Positions 1-6,596 of a stretch of 18,677 nucleotides of DNA are shown piece by piece. Each line of letters starts with the position of its first letter. The first letter of the stretch is position 1. The DNA lies in the NCBI GenBank assembly GCA_955652025.1, contig CATPAO010000216.1:1-18677 (forward strand), in the 5' to 3' direction. The DNA is from Casimicrobiaceae bacterium. GTDB lineage: Bacteria; Pseudomonadota; Gammaproteobacteria; Burkholderiales; Casimicrobiaceae. The notes beneath the pieces were generated by a model, which had not been told where the DNA came from, ran no database searches, and was given only the letters and a program-made list of their open reading frames with translations. A program made the position numbers and the translations under genes.

Positions 1-250
1 AGTGGTTGGTTGCGGCTGACAGTAGGGCTCGCATCGGGGCGGGCACCGGGCAACGTGATTTGTTGACGCTCGCTTCGGCGAGACTCGACCGTCCGCACTG
101 GTCGATCTCAGCCGTTCGAATACGCGTCTTAGTGTGGCAAGCGGTCATACAAGGCGCTAGTCTTGGTAGCGGCGCGCGCGCGCCTCCGCACGGCGAACGT
201 ATTGCGCTTCCTTTTGGGCTTGGTTAAATGGTTGGAGTTCAGGGACCAAA
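1..250. other. Intergenic stretch without a recognisable gene
   Basis: No open frame here has a ribosome binding site, a family resemblance or a convincing start. The only structure seen is a short hairpin at 69-82, CTCGC-TTCG-GCGAG, which has the very stable C(UUCG)G tetraloop form. It has no following T-run, so it is not a terminator by itself. The segment is probably the 3' flank of whatever lies left of the window. Confidence 0.5.
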
Positions 251-280
251 AGCCCGCAGGAGCCAAGCTCCGAGCGGGCT
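245..280 (-). terminator. Rho-independent terminator of the minus-strand phosphatase gene
   Basis: The inverted repeat AGCCCGC (251-257) / GCGGGCT (274-280) has an inner AGC/GCT pair (261-263 / 266-268). Read on the minus strand, the stem is followed by TTTTGG. It lies about 70 bases past the stop codon of the minus-strand gene ending at 353. Confidence 0.7.
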
Positions 281-352
281 TCGGGTCAATCGTCGCCCCC
301 CTAGCAACGCACCCACCATCGGTTGCCGAAGGGGGGTCGACAACGGGGAGAT

Positions 353-2116
353 CTAGTCGTCGCCGCGCAATTCCGGCAGCACCTCCGTACCTTCTTCACG
401 AACAGCCTGCAGCGCATCCGGATCCAGACCCAGCAACTTCAGAATCGATGGCGCGATTTGCGTGGTCGCGACCGCCCGACCGACAGTGTTGTGCTGAATG
501 TTGGCTCCCCACACCACGATCGGAACGTGACGGTCCTGCTCCGCGGCGCCGCCATGTTCGGCGATCTTAGACAACTTGCCACCGGCCCACACCACGCCTT
601 GCTGAGCGATCCCGACCAGATCCGGCACTCGGCCATCGTTTTGCCCGACATCAAACAAATCGGCGGCGTCCTCGCCGGCGTAGATCGCGGTCACACCGGC
701 ATGGTTGAACGGTTTGCCCGGGATCACGCTGCCGGCGGTATCGGAGCCGATACCAGAGCCCGAGTAATTCCACAGGAAACTCTTGGCGAAGGCGACGGCC
801 TTTCTCGAGCGATCGTTGAACCACATCAGAATCCCGTCATCGTCGATGGCGTGTGCGACCAAGGGGAGCGTACCGTCGGTCTGGTACGTCGGATCCCAGG
901 CAGAGTTCAACGCATGGATCATGTTGCCGTCGTCGATGATCGTTAGGTCGCCTCTGTTCTGTGGCGACTGCCCATGCTTGGCCGATAGGATGATTGCGGT
1001 GTTGCTGTGATCGATGGCGCCAACCATGTCGGTCAGCTTATCGTTGACGAAATTCAGCGCGCTCTGCAGCACTGGACCCGGAGAGGTTCCAGCGTTGGTG
1101 TAGCCGCCCAATCCACCGGCCATCACAGTCGCGGGGTTGTTCGGGTCGACGTAATAGTTCGACTTGTTGAGCTTCTGCGCTGTCGACACGGCTTGGAAAT
1201 TCATGCCGAAGATGGCCGGCGTTCCCGGATGATTGCCGCCGGCGTGATCGAAGCCGTGAATCCAGTTTATGACGGCTTGGGCTTTGACAGCGTCATACCT
1301 CTGGGTGTCGGTATTGTCCTTGGTCCAGTCGGGACCACTCCCATAGTTGGGAGTCCCGGGGGCGCCGAATGAACTCGGGTCGGCGACATTGCTGTTGATT
1401 TCGGGGGCGAACAAATCGTCGATGCCCTGTCCTGAGGGTCCGCTCAGGATTTCATAGGCAACATGTTTATCGGCCCAAGCGGTGTGGAGCCGCTGTGCGT
1501 GCGCAACCTCGAACACCGTGTTCACTTTGAGATACTGGTGCGGATACACCGGATCGCAGGTCTTCGGGTCGACCGGGAGCAGTGTCGGGTCGATTAGATC
1601 GACCGCGTGACCCGTGAGCTGATAAATTTGCGACAAGTCGGTAACGCCGCCCTTGTAAAGGCCGGGGATGCCCTGGCCGCTATCAATGCGGGCCAAGTCT
1701 TTCGCGATCACTTCGGCATAAAAAACCTCGGCGCCCTTCGCTGCGGTCTTACAGTTCCCTTGGGTAGTTCCTGCCGGCAGCAGATCTCGGCTGTAGGCGT
1801 CGTCATAGTAAATCCCAGTGGTCTTCGGATTGCCACCGGTCACTTGCCCCACCATGCCCGGAAATGAATCCGACGGGAACGGAGTCCTTGCATTTGTGTA
1901 CGCTACCCCCTCGCGAACCAATCGCGCCAATGTCGAAGTTGGGTTGTTGGACACATACCAATCAAGATCGTTTTGGTGAAGCCCATCGACGGAAATCAGC
2001 AGTACGTGTTTGACGCCGGTGTTGTCTTTCACCTCAGAGTCCTCGGCAAAGGCTCCGAACGGGGTTCCTAGTGCAAAAGCGACGAGCAGACTGATTGCGG
2101 TCTTCTTGAATCGCAT
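353..2116 (-). CDS. Secreted type I phosphodiesterase / nucleotide pyrophosphatase-like phosphatase
   Basis: The 587-residue protein belongs to the alkaline phosphatase superfamily (PF01663-like), which hydrolyses phosphate mono- or diesters with two metal ions. Residues 1-24 form a signal peptide (KK n-region, hydrophobic core, AFA before Glu25), so it should act in the periplasm or outside. Visible active-site elements are ISVDGL (metal ligand Asp44), TPFPSDSFPG with the probable Ser nucleophile at 82 or 84, SAKHGQSP (His381), and AEHGG...DRH (His521, His530). All hallmark ligand regions are present and the length is normal, so it should be functional. The start at 2116 is chosen because GAGGAA lies just upstream and the signal peptide begins there. 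The frame stays open to 2422, but that extra part is a relic of another gene. It is monocistronic with its own terminator. The substrate cannot be told from sequence. Confidence 0.85.
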   Translation of the reverse strand: MRFKKTAISLLVAFALGTPFGAFAEDSEVKDNTGVKHVLLISVDGLHQNDLDWYVSNNPTSTLARLVREGVAYTNARTPFPSDSFPGMVGQVTGGNPKTTGIYYDDAYSRDLLPAGTTQGNCKTAAKGAEVFYAEVIAKDLARIDSGQGIPGLYKGGVTDLSQIYQLTGHAVDLIDPTLLPVDPKTCDPVYPHQYLKVNTVFEVAHAQRLHTAWADKHVAYEILSGPSGQGIDDLFAPEINSNVADPSSFGAPGTPNYGSGPDWTKDNTDTQRYDAVKAQAVINWIHGFDHAGGNHPGTPAIFGMNFQAVSTAQKLNKSNYYVDPNNPATVMAGGLGGYTNAGTSPGPVLQSALNFVNDKLTDMVGAIDHSNTAIILSAKHGQSPQNRGDLTIIDDGNMIHALNSAWDPTYQTDGTLPLVAHAIDDDGILMWFNDRSRKAVAFAKSFLWNYSGSGIGSDTAGSVIPGKPFNHAGVTAIYAGEDAADLFDVGQNDGRVPDLVGIAQQGVVWAGGKLSKIAEHGGAAEQDRHVPIVVWGANIQHNTVGRAVATTQIAPSILKLLGLDPDALQAVREEGTEVLPELRGDD

Positions 2117-2242
2117 GGCGCGTTCCTCGCGTTGGAAGGGACGCTCATGTTGAACCGGGTTCGTTGCACGATCGTTACACGTTGCTGTCGAAATTCTATT
2201 GTTGAAGTGTTCGCGTCGAATCGACAATTGCTGATTTCCGGG

Positions 2243-2422
2243 GCGCACCGAAATCAGACCATTGAGGTCGTCGAAGCTCCGGTTCTCCGCGTAAACGACC
2301 ACGATGTGCTCGATCGCGGCAAGACCGCGCGAGTCTTGGGTGGTCGTTGCCGGCGGGGCCGCGACGCACCCAGCCGGCGTTGAGCACAATCCGATTAGCT
2401 TTCGCGTGACGAGCGTTTGCAT
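2243..2422 (-). pseudogene. N-terminal remnant of a PF04185-type phosphoesterase (acid phosphatase/phospholipase C family)
   Basis: The translated segment holds a lipoprotein-like leader (LCSTPAGC) and then IEHIVVVYAENRSFDDLNG. That is the typical N-terminal strand and metal-binding AENRSFD motif of the acid phosphatase/phospholipase C family. Similarity stops after about 60 residues, where the frame runs without a stop into non-family sequence and then into the signal peptide of the downstream phosphatase gene. The rest of this family, usually several hundred residues, is absent here. I read it as a truncated relic. An in-frame N-terminal extension of the downstream gene is unlikely, because a signal peptide would then sit about 100 residues into the protein. 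The family is recognised from the motif only. Confidence 0.6.
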
Positions 2423-2668
2423 GGGCGGGGCTCATTGGATGCGGGACTCGCGCTATCTACACACCCGGGACGAAACTACGATGACGGCGCGCGCATAGGC
2501 ACGTGATGGGTCGGCGCGTTTCGCCAGCCAAGATCTTCGTGCAGTCGACTGTGGCCGAAGCGTGCGTCGCGACGCGGTCAGTAGCAGCAGCTGCCGGTCG
2601 CGTTGGCACGGAACCCGGATCGACAAACCGTACTGCCGAATCGCTCCAAGGATCACCAGGCCAGGTGT
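2423..2668. other. Intergenic stretch without a recognisable gene
   Basis: Frames on both strands are short, arginine-rich and lack ribosome binding sites. Nothing repeated or structured was seen apart from the AT-rich block that begins at its right end. Confidence 0.4.
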
Positions 2669-2670
2669 CA

Positions 2671-2709
2671 TTGCATTAACCGTATATATAGTATATTATT
2701 ACTGTTTGA
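2671..2709 (+). promoter_or_regulatory. AT-rich promoter candidate for the RHH-speD pair
   Basis: A strikingly AT-rich block (TATATATAGTATATTATTA, 2683-2701) sits in GC-rich surroundings about 45 bases before the RHH gene. TATTAT at 2694-2699 is a good -10 candidate. TTGCAT at 2671-2676, 17 bases upstream, is a weak -35. The alternating TA run could also be a binding site for the downstream RHH protein, whose tail resembles an AT-hook; that is inference. Confidence 0.45.
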
Positions 2710-2745
2710 TGACAACCACGTTTGCCTGATCTCAGGAGGCTTTCA

Positions 2746-3099
2746 ATGAGCAAGACAGGCCCGAACTTCGGCGGCGGGCGAGGTGGAGGATCGCGGACAA
2801 GAACCGTCGAGGAAGGCAAGCTAGGCCTGGTAGTTCGCGACAGCTTCACCATGCCCGTGGCGGACTACGAATTGATCGGCGCGCTCAAGCAACGATGTTT
2901 GGGTCTGGGGATCGCCATCAAGAAAAGCGAGTTGCTACGGGCGGGGCTTGCGACGCTGCAGCGACTGTCCGACGAGAGCTTGGCGCAGGTAGTGGCTGCT
3001 GTCGAAAGCGTCAAGACGGGGCGACCTCCAGGCAGAAGCAAGAAGACAAGCATGAAGGCGAAGAAAAAGGCGAATCGGACAAAAGGCAGGCAGCAATGA
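2746..3099 (+). CDS. Ribbon-helix-helix-like DNA-binding protein with basic AT-hook-like tail
   Basis: The 117-residue protein starts at ATG 2746 behind a perfect AGGAGG (2734-2739, six bases away). Residues 1-20 are Gly/Arg-rich and probably disordered. Residues 25-72 fit a ribbon-helix-helix fold: a strand (GLVVRDSFTMP), helix A (ADYELIGALKQRC) and helix B (IKKSELLRAGLATLQ). Residues 90-117 are very rich in Lys/Arg and include GRPPGR, close to the GRP core of an AT-hook. Such a layout suggests a DNA-binding regulator or nucleoid-type protein. The stop codon overlaps the speD start (ATGA, 3096-3099), so the two are translationally coupled and probably share the AT-rich promoter upstream. Control of speD or of its own operon is a reasonable guess but not shown. 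The fold is assigned by eye; the specific family is not recognised. Confidence 0.7.
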   Translation: MSKTGPNFGGGRGGGSRTRTVEEGKLGLVVRDSFTMPVADYELIGALKQRCLGLGIAIKKSELLRAGLATLQRLSDESLAQVVAAVESVKTGRPPGRSKKTSMKAKKKANRTKGRQQ

Positions 3100-3566
3100 A
3101 TCCAATGCATTTGAGATCACGGCGGGAAGAGACCCACGAAAAAAGGGTCGTCTCCGCGCAAATCAATGCGTCGGTCGCGCACGCCGTGTTTGGATCGCAA
3201 GTTGTGCTCGATCTGTACGAATGTGAGACCGGCCATCTGGACAATTTGGAATGGGTCAAGCGAACCCTTGTGAATGCCGCGCGCGCGGCCGGAGCGACGA
3301 TCGTCGAGACGGTGTTCCACAAGTTCGCTCCGTGGGGAATCTCCGGTGTGGTCGTCATTGCGGAATCGCATCTCGCTATCCATATCTGGCCGGAGAATCG
3401 CTATGCGGCGATCGATGTGTTCACATGCGGTGAGAACGTTCAAATGGATGCCGCAACTGCTTTCCTGACGCGCCGATTTCGGTCCAGACGCGCGGTGCAA
3501 CGGCGCTTCACGAGAGGAGACCAGGTTGCGGCGGATCGCGAAACGTCAGGGACGACCGACGGTTAG
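3096..3566 (+). CDS. speD: S-adenosylmethionine decarboxylase proenzyme (single-chain, pyruvoyl-dependent)
   Basis: The product decarboxylates S-adenosylmethionine to give the aminopropyl donor for spermidine synthesis; it acts in the cytoplasm. The 156-residue chain contains GISGVVVIAESHLAIHIWPE and then AAIDVFTCG. The Glu90-Ser91 bond is the self-cleavage site that turns Ser91 into the pyruvoyl cofactor. Ser83, His96 and Cys111 keep the same spacing as Ser55, His68 and Cys83 around Ser63 in the Thermotoga maritima enzyme. The proenzyme therefore looks competent for processing. ATG 3096 overlaps the stop of the RHH gene, giving an ATGA coupling. The C-terminal part (residues 127-156) is Arg-rich and less conserved. 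No spermidine synthase gene (speE) lies in the window, so the partner must be elsewhere or the enzyme has another role. Confidence 0.93.
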   Translation: MNPMHLRSRREETHEKRVVSAQINASVAHAVFGSQVVLDLYECETGHLDNLEWVKRTLVNAARAAGATIVETVFHKFAPWGISGVVVIAESHLAIHIWPENRYAAIDVFTCGENVQMDAATAFLTRRFRSRRAVQRRFTRGDQVAADRETSGTTDG

Positions 3567-3751
3567 CGTCCGGGGACGGCGTGGACGTTTTTTGCGCCTC
3601 GACCTCGGGGCAGCGCGGATTGACGTCCATCTGCCATCCGAAATCAACGCGGTTCGCCTTGCCCAGGGCCGGCCGTGGTCACAGTTCTGCCATCTCCGCG
3701 CGTGACACTCCACTCGTTGTCCAAGGCGCTTTTTGATTGTTTCACGACACC

Positions 3752-4069
3752 GTGACCACAGATGTCGAAGTCATCGATGCGAACCAGGGTGATAGCGCGG
3801 CCATCCTGACTGCGCGTGTTCCAGCGTCGGGCACGGCGCCCACTGATGATGCTTGGCTCGCTCAGGCAATGCGATTGCGCGCCGAAGCATTCCGCCTCGC
3901 ACAGCGTCACTTCCTCGGGGACTTGGGGCCGGCAGTTCAGCCGAAGAGCGGCAGGAGCCCTACCGCGGCTACATCACGGGCCGATTACACCGATAAACTG
4001 ACGGCCGACTATCTGGTCGAAAGTGAAAAGATGATCGATTTGATGAAGACCTTGGCGCCGAGGGGCTGA
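3752..4069 (+). CDS. Small hypothetical protein
   Basis: This is an open frame of about 105 residues whose family I do not recognise. The first 30 residues are polar (DVEVIDANQGD). The middle (WLAQAMRLRAEAFRLAQRHFLGDL) is an amphipathic helix. The end (DYTDKLTADYLVESEKMIDLMKTL) is a second helix. GTG 3752 is taken as start; TTG 3737 in the same frame is also possible. Neither has a good ribosome binding site, which lowers confidence. Codon use and composition look protein-like in this frame. It ends at a stem-loop shared with the convergent gene at 4145. The two-helix make-up vaguely recalls small phasin-like or helper proteins, but no motif supports that. Confidence 0.4.
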   Translation: MTTDVEVIDANQGDSAAILTARVPASGTAPTDDAWLAQAMRLRAEAFRLAQRHFLGDLGPAVQPKSGRSPTAATSRADYTDKLTADYLVESEKMIDLMKTLAPRG

Positions 4070-4113
4070 GCCGACATCTCATCTCCTTTCGCGACACGTT
4101 GCGCGATCTGCTT

Positions 4114-4130
4114 AGCGCCGCTCCGGCGCT
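4114..4130. terminator. Stem-loop between convergent genes
   Basis: AGCGCCG (4114-4120) / CGGCGCT (4124-4130) is a perfect 7-bp stem with a three-base loop. It lies between the stop of the plus-strand small gene (4069) and that of the minus-strand gene (4145). Only a short TTCC follows, so termination strength is doubtful. It may serve both strands. Confidence 0.5.
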
Positions 4131-4144
4131 TTCCGACTGTCGCC

Positions 4145-4525
4145 CTAGCGCGTCCCAATCGGAGCGATCACCGTCCTACCGGCCGACGTCTTAGAACGAG
4201 CCGTATGACCGCGAGTCGACGCTGTAACAGCTTCCTGAAGCCGTTCCAGGTTTCGATGCAGCGCTGCCGCCGTAGCGAAATGTCCACGGTCTCGAAGCGG
4301 ATGCATTGCCACGAGTAACTCGTCCATGTCGTCCAGAAGTTCGCAGGCACGAGCGACCAGTTTTTTGAACGGGCCCTCGAACTGACCGATTCGAACTAGC
4401 CTGAACGCATCTTGGAGAACCTTTTCGGATAGGTCAGCCTTCTTCGCGAACGTGCTTTTGGCATCCGACAACGTTGTCTCGGACGATGGATCGAGCAGCG
4501 TATTGAGTGCGTAATTCGAGGCCAT
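4145..4525 (-). CDS. Hypothetical helical protein
   Basis: The 126-residue protein has ATG at 4525 and no clear ribosome binding site. No membrane segment or signal peptide is visible. Most of it looks alpha-helical: DLSEKVLQDAFRLVRIG, FKKLVARACELLDDMDELL, and FATAAALHRNLERLQEAV. The last 25 residues are basic and Ser/Thr-rich (TRGHTARSKTSAGR) and probably disordered. This basic tail recalls those of the RHH protein at 2746 and the small protein at 14653, though no sequence identity is implied. The composition in this frame is much more protein-like than in overlapping frames. The family is not recognised and no function is proposed. Confidence 0.5.
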   Translation of the reverse strand: MASNYALNTLLDPSSETTLSDAKSTFAKKADLSEKVLQDAFRLVRIGQFEGPFKKLVARACELLDDMDELLVAMHPLRDRGHFATAAALHRNLERLQEAVTASTRGHTARSKTSAGRTVIAPIGTR

Positions 4526-4815
4526 ATTTCAACTAAGAGAATGCAAATTGTCATGCCGACGCGTCACCCCGCAGGAGCGTCCGGCGATTTCTGCGTGCTC
4601 GCGCCGCGAATCTGAGCCCTCGAACGAGGTGTTAGAAGTTTGCGTCAACAATATGTCACCAAAAAGACAGTGCTGATTTGCATGCCGAGGTTTGTCGCCC
4701 CTAGACGTGATTGCTAGTCGCCCGGTGTCGTTCTGTGGCGACGGCGCGACTGACACGACCAGCAACGCGACGACGTTGCCTGCAATCGCGCCGCGCCGAC
4801 AGTGAAGACGCGGGT
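4526..4815. other. Intergenic stretch without a recognisable gene
   Basis: This is about 290 bases between two minus-strand small genes. A longer minus-strand frame crosses it (to 5011), but it is Arg-rich, lacks a ribosome binding site and overlaps the better-supported 60-residue gene. No repeats or terminators were seen. Confidence 0.4.
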
Positions 4816-4998
4816 CTAGCGCACCATCTTTTTCCGAATTTCCTCGAGGGCGTCGATCAGGCCGTTGACCGCGGTCTTCGTCAAGCCTTCCTTCTCGACA
4901 TCGAATTCGATCAATAGTCTCTTTGCATCCTCGGACACATGGAATGTGATGGTTCCGCTTCTGCCAAGATCGTATTTCTTCTTCTTGCCGTCGGCCAT
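4816..4998 (-). CDS. 60-residue ribbon-helix-helix-like small protein
   Basis: The start ATG at 4998 follows a good ribosome binding site (GGAGG, about seven bases away on the minus strand). The sequence starts MADGKKKKYDLGRSG. Then comes a strand-like segment (TITFHVS), helix A (EDAKRLLIEFDVEKEG) and helix B (TKTAVNGLIDALEEIRKKM). This order and the TKTA helix start fit the Arc/CopG type of small dimeric DNA-binding protein. It could instead be an orphan antitoxin-like protein, but no toxin-like partner lies next to it. A 160-residue frame overlapping on the same strand (4529-5011) looks spurious beside this one. Function is unknown; the fold is inferred by eye. Confidence 0.6.
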   Translation of the reverse strand: MADGKKKKYDLGRSGTITFHVSEDAKRLLIEFDVEKEGLTKTAVNGLIDALEEIRKKMVR

Positions 4999-5125
4999 TG
5001 CAAGCCTCCACTTGAGGACACTGGTGATCGTAACCTAACTCTGCGCGCCGATTGTTACAGCTAACGCGCTGGCGATGCGGTTTAGGGCGCGCTGGCGTCT
5101 TTTGCGACGCGTAGTGAAGCCCGCG

Positions 5126-5142
5126 GCTCGCCGACGGCGAGC
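5126..5142. repeat. Perfect inverted repeat upstream of the sugar operon
   Basis: GCTCGCC (5126-5132) / GGCGAGC (5136-5142) has a three-base loop and no T-run. It lies about 100 bases before the TATAAT box. It might be an end-of-transcript hairpin or a protein-binding site; the sequence does not decide. Confidence 0.4.
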
Positions 5143-5215
5143 GGAAGCAACGCTTCGGCGGGAATCACGGCGGGCGTATGGTGCCCGGGGTTACCGCAGC
5201 GAGGCACCGCCAAAC

Positions 5216-5244
5216 CTGTGAGGATGGGCGCGCTCGTCTATAAT
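5216..5244 (+). promoter_or_regulatory. Promoter candidate of the alpha-glucoside operon
   Basis: There is a perfect -10 box, TATAAT, at 5239-5244. The -35 region 17 bases upstream (CTGTGA, 5216-5221) is poor, matching three of six positions. Transcription would start near 5251, about 40 bases before the first gene. A good -10 with a weak -35 is what an activator-dependent promoter often looks like, which is inference. Confidence 0.55.
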
Positions 5245-5291
5245 CGGCTGGGTCAGCCGCCCATAACCGGCGACGTTTGGAGGAACACGCC

Positions 5292-6563
5292 ATGCCAGCA
5301 CTTTGTCCCCGTCTGGGAACCGTCGTTGCCGCTGCTTTGTCCCTGGCCGCCGGCATCGCCAGCGCGGGAGAGATTCGCGTGGCGTGCTATTCGGACGGCA
5401 ACGAGTGCGAAGTGACGCAGGATCTGGCCAAGCGTTTCGAAGCGCAAAACAGCGACGTCAAGGTCGTCATCGACAAGGTGCCGTACAAGGCGATCCTCGA
5501 GCAGCTGCCGGTCCAGCTTGCGGCCGGGGAGGGTCCGGACATCGCGCGCGTCACCGACCTCGGCGGACTGTCGAAGTATTATCTCGACATCACGCCCTAT
5601 GTGAAGGATCCGAAATACTGGGAGGTCAACTTCGGCAAAACGTTGCCTTGGATGCGCGCGATGCCGGGTGACAAGGGCATCTACGGCATGCAGACGCAAC
5701 TGACCGTCACCGGGCCGTACGTGAACAAGACGCTGTTCGAGCAGGCTAACGTTCCATTACCGGGGCCGGGGGCGACGTGGGACCAGTGGGCCGATGCAAC
5801 GCGCAAAGTCGCGAAGGCGACGCAGGTGCCGTTCGCGATCGCGTTCGATCGCAGCGGCCACCGTTTTGCCGGCACCGCGATCAGCATGGGGGCCAAGTAC
5901 TTCGATGCCAAAGGCAACGTAGTCGTCGACGACGGTTACCGCGCAATGGCCAAGAAACTGTATGACTGGAATCGCGACGGCACGATGCCCAAGGAAGTCT
6001 GGGGCGGCGTTGGCGGTGCGACGTACCGCGACGCGTTCGAGGAATTCGCCAATGGTCGCGTCGTCATGTACCTGTCCGGCAGCTGGCAGATCCGCCGGAT
6101 GGACACGCAGATCGGCAAGAATTTCGACTGGATCGCCGTGCCGAATCCCTGCGGGCCGGCGGCGTGCACCGGGATACCCGGCGGTGCGGCGTTCGTAGCG
6201 CTGAAGCGCACGAAGAATCCCAAGGACGTCGGTCGCTTTCTCGATTACTTGGCGAGCGAGCCGGTGTATGCGGAATACATGGCGCGCACCGAGAACATCC
6301 CGGCGCATGCCGGTGTGGCGAAGAAGGGGGTCGACTACAAGATCTCGCCGCAAGCCAAGTCCGCGCTCAATGTCTTCGTCGCCGAAGTGCCGAAGCTCTC
6401 GCCCGTCGCGTATGAAATCCAGGGATACAAGCTCAACCGCGCGATATTCAACCCGACCACGGCGCGGCTCGGGCAGGCCATCGCCGGCGAAATGTCCCTC
6501 GACGACGCGTTGAAACGCATCGGCGCCGACATCGACGAACAGGTGAAGGCGGCGGCCAAGTAG
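5292..6563 (+). CDS. Sugar ABC transporter, periplasmic substrate-binding protein (CUT1 type)
   Basis: The 423-residue extracellular solute-binding protein (family 1) captures the sugar in the periplasm and delivers it to the permeases encoded next. Residues 1-25 are a signal peptide ending ASA before Gly26. The mature part begins GEIRVACYSDGNECEVTQDL and continues with the usual PDIARV, WDQWADATRKVA and FANGRVVMYLSGSWQI segments of this family. Two nearby cysteine pairs (Cys32/Cys39 and the PCGPAAC pair) suggest disulphides, as expected in the periplasm. ATG 5292 is chosen because GGAGGA (5279-5284) lies seven bases away and the signal peptide starts there; an in-frame TTG at 5277 would overlap that site. 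It is the first gene of the operon. The alpha-glucosidase at the end of the operon points to an alpha-linked glucose oligosaccharide as ligand. Confidence 0.92.
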   Translation: MPALCPRLGTVVAAALSLAAGIASAGEIRVACYSDGNECEVTQDLAKRFEAQNSDVKVVIDKVPYKAILEQLPVQLAAGEGPDIARVTDLGGLSKYYLDITPYVKDPKYWEVNFGKTLPWMRAMPGDKGIYGMQTQLTVTGPYVNKTLFEQANVPLPGPGATWDQWADATRKVAKATQVPFAIAFDRSGHRFAGTAISMGAKYFDAKGNVVVDDGYRAMAKKLYDWNRDGTMPKEVWGGVGGATYRDAFEEFANGRVVMYLSGSWQIRRMDTQIGKNFDWIAVPNPCGPAACTGIPGGAAFVALKRTKNPKDVGRFLDYLASEPVYAEYMARTENIPAHAGVAKKGVDYKISPQAKSALNVFVAEVPKLSPVAYEIQGYKLNRAIFNPTTARLGQAIAGEMSLDDALKRIGADIDEQVKAAAK

Positions 6564-6596
6564 CCGCGTCCTCGGGCCATCGCCCGCTTCCGCATC

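Noticed and set aside
113..125. GTTCGAATAC resembling a tRNA T-loop
   Set aside because: No matching acceptor, anticodon or D arm could be folded around it on either side.
2196..2435. 79-residue minus-strand frame overlapping the phosphoesterase relic
   Set aside because: It is Arg-rich with no ribosome binding site, and the overlapping frame carries the recognisable AENRSFD motif.
4529..5011. 160-residue minus-strand frame
   Set aside because: The overlapping 60-residue frame on the same strand has a strong ribosome binding site and a coherent fold; the longer frame has low-complexity, Arg-rich composition.
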